Of a DNA stretch of 6,121 nucleotides, positions 1 to 6,028 are shown in pieces. The notes below the pieces were generated by a model. The model worked only from the letters and a program-made list of their open reading frames with translations, did no database searches and was not told the origin of the DNA. Source of the DNA: Armatimonadota bacterium (GTDB taxonomy: Bacteria; Armatimonadota; Armatimonadia; Armatimonadales; Armatimonadaceae); the NCBI GenBank assembly GCA_014381035.1, contig JACMIS010000061.1:1-6121 (forward strand). The letters run 5' to 3'. A program made the translations under genes and the position numbers. Positions within the stretch are counted from its first letter, which is position 1. Each line of letters begins with the position of its first letter.

Positions 1-90
1 CAGACCGGTCTGTGGCGTTTCGATAGTCAAGCGATCTCCGTTCGACTCCGTTGCCGCCGCCGGTTTCGCTTCCGTAGTTGCTGTTGACAT
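1..90 (-). CDS. N-terminal fragment of an unidentified protein, runs off the left edge
   Basis: An ATG at 88-90 on the minus strand opens a frame of 30 codons that stays open to base 1. It is preceded by a GGAAG-type ribosome site about 7 nt upstream. The visible peptide starts MSTATTEAKPAAATESNGDR and continues with a short polar stretch (LTIETPQTGL). It is rich in Ala, Thr and Glu, looks like a flexible N-terminal tail, and has no signal peptide or membrane segment. Only 15 bp separate it from the stop of the rhomboid-like gene upstream, so the two are probably co-transcribed. The family cannot be named from 30 residues. The ribosome site, the start and the tight spacing make a real gene likely. 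Confidence 0.7.
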   Translation of the reverse strand, partial: MSTATTEAKPAAATESNGDRLTIETPQTGL

Positions 91-105
91 AAATATTCTT
101 CCGAC

Positions 106-909
106 CTACTTTTCGTCTTCGTCCGTGAAGCCAGAGCGACGAAAAATCTCCTCTAACCGTTTTTTCTCCTGACGGTCGCGCCACCATCGCACGATATTAA
201 ATGGGCGCGGGTCCGATTCGTCCAAGCTACGACGGGTCGCGTTGCCACGCGAGAAGACGGGTGTATCGTCGTCATCGGCGAGTCGCAGAAATCGTTTGTT
301 GGTATCGTAACCGGTGCTGGCATAGCGCCCCTGTGTCACGTACCAGTACATTGCGGCGCACACCGGGAGCAAAAACAAGCCCTCGAACCCGCCGCCGCCA
401 TAATACCAGGTCATCGCAACACCGACCCAACCGATGATCGGCGCGGGGATCGGCAAAAAGAAAAATGTCACCACCTCGCGCCGGTTGATGATCGCCCAGG
501 CAACCATCAGTGGTCCGGTGATCGCAGACAACCCCGCCAGCATCCCGCTGGTTCCCGCAACGAGGTCCCCCAGCCAGCAGAACATCGCCATGGAGACCGA
601 GACGGTTAATAACACGGTGCCGAAATCACGCGTCCCCCATGCCCGCTCGATACTGCCAGCGAACAGGTAGAACCAGCCGAGCGAAAAAAGCAGGTTGAGC
701 GGGCTGCCGCCCTCTGGCGCGATGGGCCAGCTGATCGGAGTCCAGAAAAATAGCGGGAAGCGGTTTGCGGAGAATGCAAGCCATTCCAGCACCGGGACTT
801 TGGCGAGCATGGCAAGGTACAGACCGGCAACGGTAAATATGATGCCCATCGTGAGTGGCGACTCACGCGGCAGACCGAATATTCCTCCAAATGATGAACG
901 TGCGTACAC
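106..909 (-). CDS. Rhomboid-family-like membrane protein lacking catalytic histidine (probable pseudoprotease)
   Basis: A 267-residue polytopic inner-membrane protein. Hydrophobic segments lie near residues 21-39, 69-85, 98-119, 121-141, 147-168 and 174-192, followed by a charged cytoplasmic-looking tail (about 200-267). Rhomboid landmarks are visible: a TM2/loop block ending in SIERAWGTRDF (86-96), which matches the usual E-x-x-x-G-x-R pattern; GTSGMLAGL (119-127), which aligns with the active-site GxSG of GlpG-type rhomboids (Ser121); and a proline-rich TM5 (RREVVTFFFLPIPAP). Active rhomboids use a Ser-His dyad, but the glycine-rich TM6 start (GGGGFEGLF, 171-179) has no His and the whole protein contains none. 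The TM2 His and Asn positions appear to be Asn72 and Ser76. By family knowledge it should therefore not be a protease; a binding or chaperone role like iRhom or derlin is inference. The start is GTG, chosen for a CAGGAG site at 921-926, 11 nt upstream; the next in-frame start is Met21, inside the sequence just before TM1. It is the first gene of a pair with the 1-90 gene. Confidence 0.8.
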   Translation of the reverse strand: MYARSSFGGIFGLPRESPLTMGIIFTVAGLYLAMLAKVPVLEWLAFSANRFPLFFWTPISWPIAPEGGSPLNLLFSLGWFYLFAGSIERAWGTRDFGTVLLTVSVSMAMFCWLGDLVAGTSGMLAGLSAITGPLMVAWAIINRREVVTFFFLPIPAPIIGWVGVAMTWYYGGGGFEGLFLLPVCAAMYWYVTQGRYASTGYDTNKRFLRLADDDDTPVFSRGNATRRSLDESDPRPFNIVRWWRDRQEKKRLEEIFRRSGFTDEDEK

Positions 910-961
910 GGTGTTTAAGACTCCTGAATAGACCGGCGTGTTTCACACCGCGTCCGTTCCT

Positions 962-991
962 ATTGTACCCGCACAAATCCCTTTGCCGGAA
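962..991 (-). promoter_or_regulatory. Weak promoter candidate for the rhomboid-like gene
   Basis: In the 183-bp gap after the propeller gene, the minus strand carries TACAAT (962-967), one base from the -10 consensus. A poor -35 match, TTCCGG (986-991), lies 18 nt upstream of it. A transcript would begin near 955 and give a leader of about 45 nt containing the CAGGAG ribosome site. The rest of the gap (910-1092) shows no gene. A weak CCGA/TCGG hairpin followed by TTTT (about 1053-1076), just after the propeller stop, could be a poor terminator. Confidence 0.3.
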
Positions 992-1092
992 GATTGCCGC
1001 GTACACTGCCTTATACGTTTGAATCGCACTGTTCGTACCCACGTTTATCGGAGCGAAAACCGATCCGGAATGTCGGTGAGTCAGGATATATC

Positions 1093-3903
1093 CTACGGAG
1101 CGGATAAAGCCACACGTACTGCGGTGGAGCCGTCGTACAGCCATAAGGCTTTCCCCTGCCCCGGTGCCGTGACGAGTTGCAAACGGGCATCGTCGGTTAC
1201 GCGCGGGATGTCGGCTAACTGCCGCCAATTTCGGGACTTCTTGTCCCAGGCATACAACACGTTTTGCGCGACGATATAAAGATTTTGCGGCGTTTGCAAC
1301 ATCACCTGCGCGACCTGCTCTGTCGGCAGGGCGAATCGCGTCGTTTTGCCGGTTTTTCGGTGCCAGTGCAGGAGCGCGCCGCGAGTCAGTAGATAAACGC
1401 CCCGCCCACTCTCAATATCCGGTTCCATCGCCACAACTGTTTCCTCGGTGACGGGAACGAATTGCCTTTTGCGCGCGTCCCACCGGTATCCCCCGCTCGC
1501 GTCGCCCTGCCAGTTGGTTTGCAAAGCATACCAGACTGCTTCGCCATCCATCATCAGGAGAGGGGCACCGCCGCGAAGGGAAGGGATGCCGTGCGTCCCT
1601 TCGGTCAGGAACGTGCTTCGCGACGTTTGCTTGTCCCAGATAACCAGGAGGGGCGGGTCATCATTCTTTTGCCCCCGTCCGGCGATAAAAACGCCCTGCT
1701 TATCCGCCACTGCTCGGCTCAGGCGGATTTCACTCCCTGCGACCACGCCGACCGTGGACGGATCTGCCGGGGCGATCTTTGGCGGCAAGGGAACCTGGAT
1801 CCATCGGTCCCGATTATCGGTGTCGTCATACATCCACAGCCCATCGTTGCCGCCGACGAGTAGTTTGTACTCGATAGTCGCGGACGGAAGTTTATTCAAA
1901 AGACTCCCGTCCCCGGCGGCGAATCGTTGCACGGACGTGGGTAGCGCGGCTTTTTGCATCCATGTTTTTTTGGCGTAGTCGTAGCACCACAAGTGCGGAG
2001 AGCCGGCCACAGCCACGTAGTAAGCGGCATCCCCCCCGGCGTGTAGCAACGGTCGCAAAATCGGCGGTTTGTCGGACCCCAACGGCGGTGGCAGGGCGGC
2101 GACATCGGACGGGAACTTGTTGACGTCCCAGAATCGGTTCTGCCGCGTCGATTCGAGTGCCTTTTGCTTATCCGGCGTTATCCATCGTGTCTGGGCAATG
2201 CCGTCGCTCCCCAGCCTGTGTACCCAGAGAATCCCGCGCCCGGACTCGACGATGACTCCCTCCCGACCGCCACCATCGCCGTATTGCTCCCAAACCGTGC
2301 ACAGAGTCGTTACACCGGGTTGCACGCGCCGCAGAGCGGGAAGATTCAACGGTATCTTGCTCAGCGGTTCCGGCGGCGTCACGACATCGTTTTCCGATCC
2401 CGCCGCGCCCCTCTCCCGTGTCTCCAAGACGTATTTCTCGTACAGTGTCGCCGCAGGTGGCGGCGCACCCCACTTCCATACTTGTGGGACACCACCCGCG
2501 TTGCCTGTACTCCATGCGCGCCCCCCGATAAAAGGGTCTGCCGTCCGCTTTTCCCAGGACTGCACCTCTGCCGCGAGCGCGTTTAGTTCGCATCGCTCCG
2601 CAGCATCCGTCGGCGCGGATGGTGCGCGAGCATCGGGCGAGTGCCAATCGGGAAAACGAGACTGTATCCAGCGCACCGATTCGGGCACGAAATATTCCGA
2701 AAGTAAGCTTTGACCCCTCGCGTAAGCCCGTTCCGCTACTATCGCATCCGGAATGACCGCGGCGGGGGCTGGGATAAAGTTTTCCACACTGGGGGAGAAC
2801 CTGCGTCGCCTGCGCCGCATTTCGTCCTCACTCAGTTCTTTCCCCTGCTTATCGAAACATCGCCACGTACGGGTTTGTGGCTCGTAGCGGGCGAAACTGC
2901 CGCTGACCACGTATGGGAAGCCGTCCTCACCGACACGAAGTACGTTGTTCGTTGAGCCGTATCCCCCGATACCTTTTAGCGAAACGGCGTCGCCCATCGG
3001 ATGCCCTTCAGCGAGCGAAAACGCCTGAAGAAAACCGTCGTCCCATACGTCGCTGTAGTTGGTGCCTGCCGGGCGAACCTTGGCGGTAAACCAGAGCATA
3101 TCGCCTGCGACCTCGGTCCGCGGCGGCGCGACCGCGACGCTGCGCACGTCGAGGGTGGGTAAATAGCACTGGCTGACGCCCGTGTTTATATCCACTTCGT
3201 GAAGACCGTATTGTGTGCCCAGGTAGATTTTTCCCCGATGCCGGGTAACCGACCAGGTCGCCACGAACGGCACGTCGCCGTCGCTTATGACCTGCGCCAC
3301 GGTCGGCTCGGCAACTTTGCCGGTAGCGCGATCATAGCACCGTGCGAGGGGTTCGTTCGCATCGGAAATGTGAGGCACCAGAATCGCGTACCGCTCGCCC
3401 AGAGCGATATAATATTTCGGAGAATAACCCCGGAAGTAATCGCGCGAACCACGATCCATGTTCGTGAACCACTCCGGGCGCTCGTCGAGTACGCGGTCGA
3501 GGACTTTCCACCGGTCACTTTCGGCGTCGTATGCGCAGAAAAGAAGCAGTCCCTTTCCCGTCTCCGTGTTGCTTTGCACGAGGGCGACAGCACCCGTTCC
3601 CGCGTCGTCGGTAGCGATGGAATGTATCGCGCCCCAGGGCAACCCCTCGCCCGCGCCGTACACCCGCACGGCACCGCTAGCGACGTCCAGGTGCTTGATA
3701 CCTTGCCGCGTTCCCAACCATGTCGCACCGTCGCCGCGTGCCATGCACGTTATTCGGTTCGTGTCGCGGCTGTATACGGACACAGCACCCGCGCGGCTGG
3801 TGAATGTCAGCGGGCTCTTCGATAGATACGGTGTCGCGGTCGTTCGCCCCTCGGTAGACGTTGACGCGGCAAGTATTGCCATCAAAAAGGGAGTAAATAT
3901 CAT
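1093..3903 (-). CDS. Large predicted exported double beta-propeller protein (Reg_prop/Kelch-like blades)
   Basis: A 936-residue protein with a hydrophobic N-terminus (MIFTPFLMAILAAS) that looks like a signal peptide but lacks the usual positive charge. Residues about 49-100 form a Reg_prop-like blade: DGATWLGTRQGIKHLDVASG, then a GEGLPWG loop. Further blade-like units with aromatic-D/W strands occur near 119-135, 226-247, 289-300 and 336-350. A linker of about 355-540, with six consecutive arginines (363-368) and mixed helical and Pro-rich sequence, separates these from a second set near 555, 636, 687, 751, 803, 841, 881 and 918 (for example LWCYDYAKKTWMQKAALP and VLYAWDKKSRNWRQL). This suggests two 6-8-bladed propellers. 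No histidine kinase, enzyme motif or membrane anchor follows, so it is not a full hybrid sensor. Its role is unknown; extracytoplasmic ligand or protein binding is the usual expectation. ATG 3901-3903 is the only start in the frame after the stop at 3985-3987. Its ribosome site is poor. Met8 is an alternative start, also without a clear site. Confidence 0.8.
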   Translation of the reverse strand: MIFTPFLMAILAASTSTEGRTTATPYLSKSPLTFTSRAGAVSVYSRDTNRITCMARGDGATWLGTRQGIKHLDVASGAVRVYGAGEGLPWGAIHSIATDDAGTGAVALVQSNTETGKGLLLFCAYDAESDRWKVLDRVLDERPEWFTNMDRGSRDYFRGYSPKYYIALGERYAILVPHISDANEPLARCYDRATGKVAEPTVAQVISDGDVPFVATWSVTRHRGKIYLGTQYGLHEVDINTGVSQCYLPTLDVRSVAVAPPRTEVAGDMLWFTAKVRPAGTNYSDVWDDGFLQAFSLAEGHPMGDAVSLKGIGGYGSTNNVLRVGEDGFPYVVSGSFARYEPQTRTWRCFDKQGKELSEDEMRRRRRRFSPSVENFIPAPAAVIPDAIVAERAYARGQSLLSEYFVPESVRWIQSRFPDWHSPDARAPSAPTDAAERCELNALAAEVQSWEKRTADPFIGGRAWSTGNAGGVPQVWKWGAPPPAATLYEKYVLETRERGAAGSENDVVTPPEPLSKIPLNLPALRRVQPGVTTLCTVWEQYGDGGGREGVIVESGRGILWVHRLGSDGIAQTRWITPDKQKALESTRQNRFWDVNKFPSDVAALPPPLGSDKPPILRPLLHAGGDAAYYVAVAGSPHLWCYDYAKKTWMQKAALPTSVQRFAAGDGSLLNKLPSATIEYKLLVGGNDGLWMYDDTDNRDRWIQVPLPPKIAPADPSTVGVVAGSEIRLSRAVADKQGVFIAGRGQKNDDPPLLVIWDKQTSRSTFLTEGTHGIPSLRGGAPLLMMDGEAVWYALQTNWQGDASGGYRWDARKRQFVPVTEETVVAMEPDIESGRGVYLLTRGALLHWHRKTGKTTRFALPTEQVAQVMLQTPQNLYIVAQNVLYAWDKKSRNWRQLADIPRVTDDARLQLVTAPGQGKALWLYDGSTAVRVALSAP

Positions 3904-3983
3904 GAGCGTAGTTTTACCGTCTCTTGCCCCTGAGTGTGACGAAGCGTGCGCGACGGTAGAAGCAAGATGCTTGAATGCTATAA

Positions 3984-3999
3984 ACTATCAGACTATCAG
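3984..3999. repeat. Tandem 8-bp repeat ACTATCAG x2
   Basis: Two adjacent copies of ACTATCAG lie about 80 bp upstream of the propeller start codon, in the 176-bp gap after recA. On the minus strand this reads CTGATAGT twice, next to an AT-rich TTTATAG. It could be a regulator half-site pair or part of a promoter. No -35/-10 pair with good spacing is visible in this gap, so chance cannot be excluded. Confidence 0.4.
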
Positions 4000-4020
4000 A
4001 AGTGGACAAAACTTCACGAA

Positions 4021-4060
4021 GAAATGCCCCGCGTCGCCTTTCGGAGACGCGGGGCATTTC
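4021..4060 (-). terminator. Strong hairpin downstream of recA, probable terminator
   Basis: Perfect 15-bp inverted repeat: GAAATGCCCCGCGTC (4021-4035) pairs with GACGCGGGGCATTTC (4046-4060). The 10-nt loop can close further through CC/GG around TTTC. The stem begins 19 nt after the recA stop codon. On the minus strand it ends in ATTTC followed by TTCGTGAAGTTTTG, a broken rather than clean U-tract, so termination may be partial. On the plus strand no T-run follows, so its direction fits recA. Confidence 0.75.
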
Positions 4061-4079
4061 GCCGACGAAGTGCGCCGAT

Positions 4080-5135
4080 TTATTCCTCGTCTTCTTCCGC
4101 CGGTTCGCCCGCCCCGCCGGAGATGCCGAGCGCGAGGGCTTCTTTTGCCGCGTCGCCGTTCTTGATCTCGTTCTCGATGGTGTCCATCATGTCCTTGCGC
4201 TCCTCAAGGAACTTCTTCGCGTTCTCACGTCCCTGCCCGAGCCGCTCGCCCTTGTACGAGTAGAACGCACCGGCTTTGGCGATCACATTCAATTCGGTGC
4301 CGATGTCGATGATCGACCCGGAGCGCGAAATGCCCTGCCCGAACATGATGTCGAACTCCGCTTGCTTGAAGGGCGGCGCGACCTTGTTCTTGACGACCTT
4401 GACGCGGGTTCGGATGCCCACCTGATCGTTGCCGAGTTTCAGCGTTTCCGTGCGGCGAACGTCCATACGCACCGACGAATAGAACTTCAGGGCGCGTCCG
4501 CCCGGTTGGGTCTCCGGGTTGCCGAACATGACACCGATCTTTTCGCGGATCTGGTTGATAAAAATCGCCGCCGTGTTGGTCTTGTTGAGCGAGCCGGTGA
4601 TTTTCCGGAGTGCCTGACTCATCAAACGCGCCTGCATACCGGGAAGGCTCGCGCCCATATCGCCCTCGATTTCCGCTTTCGGCACCAACGCGGCGACGGA
4701 GTCGAGTACCACGAGTGCGACCGCGTTCGAGCGGATCAGCGCGTCCATGACTTCGAGTGCTTCCTCGCCGGTCGACGGCTGGGAGATCAGGAGGTTGTCA
4801 ATGTCCACGCCGATGTTGCGGGCATAGACCGGGTCAACGGCGTGCTCGGCGTCGACGTAGGCGGCGATCCCGCCCTGCATCTGCGCCTGAGCGACGATCT
4901 GCATGGCGACGGTCGTCTTACCCGACGACTCCGCGCCATAGATTTCGGTGACGCGCCCTTTCGGGATACCGCCGATACCCAGCGCAATATCGAGCGCGAG
5001 CGAGCCGGTCGGGATCGCTTCGACGCCACCCAGTTTCGCCTTATCGCCGAGGCGCATGATCGAACCTTTGCCGAACTGTTTCTCTAAGGCAGAAACCGCC
5101 ATATCCAACGCTTTAGATTCTTTTTCCACTGACAT
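4080..5135 (-). CDS. recA: RecA recombinase
   Basis: RecA forms ATP-dependent filaments on single-stranded DNA, catalyses homologous strand exchange and stimulates LexA-type self-cleavage. The 351-residue length is typical. Visible features: N-terminal polymerisation helix ([16 protein letters not shown]), Walker A GAESSGKT (67-74), catalytic Glu97 in YVDAEHA, Walker B LVVLD (141-145), loop 1 region around EIEGDMG (155-161), loop 2 from [15 protein letters not shown] (194-208), the FKQAEFDI block (256-263), the [20 protein letters not shown]-terminal domain block, and an acidic tail ending EEDEE. E. coli RecA and most others have Pro where Ala68 sits in the P-loop. The frame also opens at a TTG two codons earlier (5139-5141), but AGGAG lies 7 nt before the ATG at 5133-5135 and only 1 nt before the TTG, so ATG is chosen. 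It lies downstream of thpR, separated by a palindromic element. No SOS box of the E. coli or Bacillus type is apparent upstream. Confidence 0.99.
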   Translation of the reverse strand: MSVEKESKALDMAVSALEKQFGKGSIMRLGDKAKLGGVEAIPTGSLALDIALGIGGIPKGRVTEIYGAESSGKTTVAMQIVAQAQMQGGIAAYVDAEHAVDPVYARNIGVDIDNLLISQPSTGEEALEVMDALIRSNAVALVVLDSVAALVPKAEIEGDMGASLPGMQARLMSQALRKITGSLNKTNTAAIFINQIREKIGVMFGNPETQPGGRALKFYSSVRMDVRRTETLKLGNDQVGIRTRVKVVKNKVAPPFKQAEFDIMFGQGISRSGSIIDIGTELNVIAKAGAFYSYKGERLGQGRENAKKFLEERKDMMDTIENEIKNGDAAKEALALGISGGAGEPAEEDEE

Positions 5136-5142
5136 ATACAAA

Positions 5143-5147
5143 CTCCT
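5143..5147 (-). promoter_or_regulatory. recA ribosome binding site
   Basis: AGGAG (minus strand) lies 7 nt upstream of the recA ATG and decides that start over the upstream in-frame TTG. It sits 15 nt outside the left arm of the palindromic element, so the predicted hairpin would not directly cover it. Confidence 0.85.
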
Positions 5148-5162
5148 GTTTTGTTTCGTTAA

Positions 5163-5269
5163 ACCACAAAGAGCACAAAGGTTTTTAAGGGTGGGGTTTC
5201 CCGGTTTCGATAAGCCGTCTGTAAAACCAGCGAAACCGAAACCTCAAAAACCTTTGTGCTCTTTGTGGT
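5163..5269. repeat. Palindromic MITE-like intergenic element between thpR and recA
   Basis: Two perfect 24-bp inverted arms, 5163-5186 (beginning ACCACAAAGAGCACAAAGG, ending in a T-run) and 5246-5269. Each arm contains CACAAAG twice with an 8-bp period. Inside, a second pairing of CGGTTTCG (5202-5209) with CGAAACCG (5231-5238), plus GTTT/AAAC just outside it, allows the whole 107 bp to fold into one long hairpin with bulges. There is no coding capacity and no clear target-site duplication. The right arm ends on the first plus-strand base of the thpR stop codon. From memory, ACCACAAAG-CACAAAG type palindromes recur in intergenic DNA of many environmental bacteria; whether this one is multicopy in this genome cannot be seen here. 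In RNA it would be a stable double-stranded stem between the two cistrons and a potential RNase III substrate. Confidence 0.85.
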
Positions 5270-5838
5270 CAAATCCCGTTTTTAAAATGCCACGTGCCGC
5301 GCTCGGTATAGGCGGCGGTGGCGAGGTTGAGAACACTTTCCATTAAAATAATCCGGTCCGCGACCTGCTCGCCGCAGTCGGTTTTCGCCTCGCGGGTTAT
5401 TGCGGCTTTCAGTTCCGGCAGGTTTTCGCCGCCTTTGACCCGCCCGAGGGTCACGTGCGCCGCGAGACCGCCTTCGCGCTTCGCGCCGAACGGCGATAGC
5501 CACGGCTCCGAGCGGTGGACTAACTCTTTCCACGGTTCCACGCCCTCGGTCACGGTCAATAGGACGGTTTTAATCACTTCGCCGCGCTTCGGAAAGACAC
5601 TGACCCCGGCAACCCGAAACCGGAAAGGTGCGGTCTCAGCGGCGACAGACTGGCAAGCGGTGGCGATTTCCGGCAACAAGGACGGGTCCGCGATGTCTCC
5701 GATAAAGGATACCGTTAAGTGAAAGTTTTCCGGCTCGACCCATCGGATATTCGCGCCGGTAGCGATGAGTCGGGTTTGCACGGCGGCGATAGAATCGCGC
5801 ACGTCGGGGGCGATAGGTAGGCAGGTGAATAGGCGCAT
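5269..5838 (-). CDS. thpR: RNA 2',3'-cyclic phosphodiesterase (LigT/2H family)
   Basis: A 189-residue cytosolic 2H phosphoesterase that opens 2',3'-cyclic phosphate ends of RNA; it was historically called 2'-5' RNA ligase (LigT). Both signature tetrapeptides are intact: H40-L-T42-V within EPENFHLTVSFIGD, and H128-V-T130-L within AAHVTLGRVKG. The two histidines form the catalytic pair. The N-terminus MRLFTCLPIAPDV and the C-terminal MESVLNLATAAYTERGTWHF block match the family, and the length is normal. The ATG at 5836-5838 is fixed by the conserved MRLF start, although no Shine-Dalgarno sequence precedes it; the upstream sequence is AT-rich. The stop (TGA, 5269-5271) shares its last base with the end of the palindromic element. 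It lies upstream of recA in the same direction, an arrangement also known from Deinococcus. A direct functional link to recombination is not established by the sequence. Confidence 0.93.
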   Translation of the reverse strand: MRLFTCLPIAPDVRDSIAAVQTRLIATGANIRWVEPENFHLTVSFIGDIADPSLLPEIATACQSVAAETAPFRFRVAGVSVFPKRGEVIKTVLLTVTEGVEPWKELVHRSEPWLSPFGAKREGGLAAHVTLGRVKGGENLPELKAAITREAKTDCGEQVADRIILMESVLNLATAAYTERGTWHFKNGI

Positions 5839-5856
5839 AAATAAGTTTATTGGCGG

Positions 5857-5874
5857 GGCGGGAACGCTTCCGCC
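5857..5874 (-). other. Small hairpin in the thpR leader
   Basis: On the minus strand GGCGGAA-gcg-TTCCCGCC folds into a 7-bp stem with one bulged C, starting 18 nt upstream of the thpR ATG. It would lie in the leader of a transcript made from the minus-strand promoter at 5904-5932. No U-tract follows, so it is not an intrinsic terminator. A role in translation control is possible but unproven. Confidence 0.35.
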
Positions 5875-5880
5875 GGAGGA

Positions 5881-5908
5881 TTGACAATACCCGTATGCCT
5901 TCTATGAT
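5881..5908 (+). promoter_or_regulatory. Sigma-70-type promoter for the plus-strand genes
   Basis: Perfect -35 TTGACA (5881-5886), 16-nt spacer, and -10 TATGAT (5903-5908, one mismatch to TATAAT). Transcription would begin near 5915, at a run of eight A, and read through the mini-ORF at 5959 into the signal-peptide gene at 6029. This is the best promoter match in the window. Confidence 0.75.
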
Positions 5909-5932
5909 ACCAAAAAAAACAGCGGAAAACAA
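5904..5932 (-). promoter_or_regulatory. Divergent promoter for thpR-recA, sharing its -10 block with the plus-strand promoter
   Basis: On the minus strand -35 TTGTTT (5927-5932), 17-nt spacer, and -10 TATCAT (5904-5909). The -10 occupies the same bases as the plus-strand TATGAT, so the core reads TATGATA/TATCATA. Transcription would begin near 5897 and give a leader of about 60 nt before the thpR ATG. An alternative for thpR is a TANNNT-type -10 (TAAACT) only 5 nt before the ATG, which would give a leaderless mRNA. Confidence 0.55.
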
Positions 5933-5958
5933 CTGTTTTATCGACGGGAGAAATCGCC

Positions 5959-5988
5959 ATGAAGAAATGTCCTGCGATGACGGTCTAA
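5959..5988 (+). CDS. Possible 9-codon leader peptide (MKKCPAMTV)
   Basis: An ATG-to-TAA mini-ORF encoding MKKCPAMTV, preceded by GGGAG (5946-5950) with an 8-nt spacer, which is a good ribosome site. It lies between the plus-strand promoter and the signal-peptide gene, and its stop is 40 nt before that gene's ATG. It has no run of identical codons of the kind seen in classical amino-acid attenuators, and no strong terminator hairpin is visible after it. It could be a regulatory upstream ORF or a chance ATG behind a purine run. Confidence 0.35.
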   Translation: MKKCPAMTV

Positions 5989-6028
5989 CATGCCGACAGT
6001 TTGAAATTCGCACGCCTGGAGAACCACC

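Noticed and set aside
863..1228. A 121-codon minus-strand frame bridging the end of the propeller gene, the gap and the rhomboid start
   Set aside because: It overlaps both well-supported genes in another frame and has a composition typical of a shadow frame.
1448..2713. Several plus-strand frames of 130-214 codons across the propeller gene
   Set aside because: They overlap one another and the long minus-strand gene, are Arg/Pro/Ser-rich with no domain pattern, and start without ribosome sites.
4002..5087. A 361-codon plus-strand open frame antisense to recA
   Set aside because: It lies almost entirely opposite recA, is rich in Arg/Asp/His/Leu in the pattern expected from the complement of GC-rich codons, has no ribosome site, and resembles no family. 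It is a shadow frame.
5139..5141. TTG as the recA start, giving 353 residues
   Set aside because: The AGGAG site would be only 1 nt from this TTG but is 7 nt from the ATG two codons later, which also gives the usual MS-type RecA N-terminus.
5163..5269. The palindrome as an intrinsic terminator or a CRISPR repeat pair
   Set aside because: The stem is AT-rich, is not followed by a U-tract in either direction, and consists of one inverted pair rather than direct repeats with spacers.
5916..5939. AAAACAG/CTGTTTT inverted repeat in the plus-strand leader as an SOS-like or operator site
   Set aside because: CTGT and ACAG face the wrong way (ACAG-N10-CTGT) for a LexA box, and the A/T-rich 7-bp arms could arise by chance next to the A-run.
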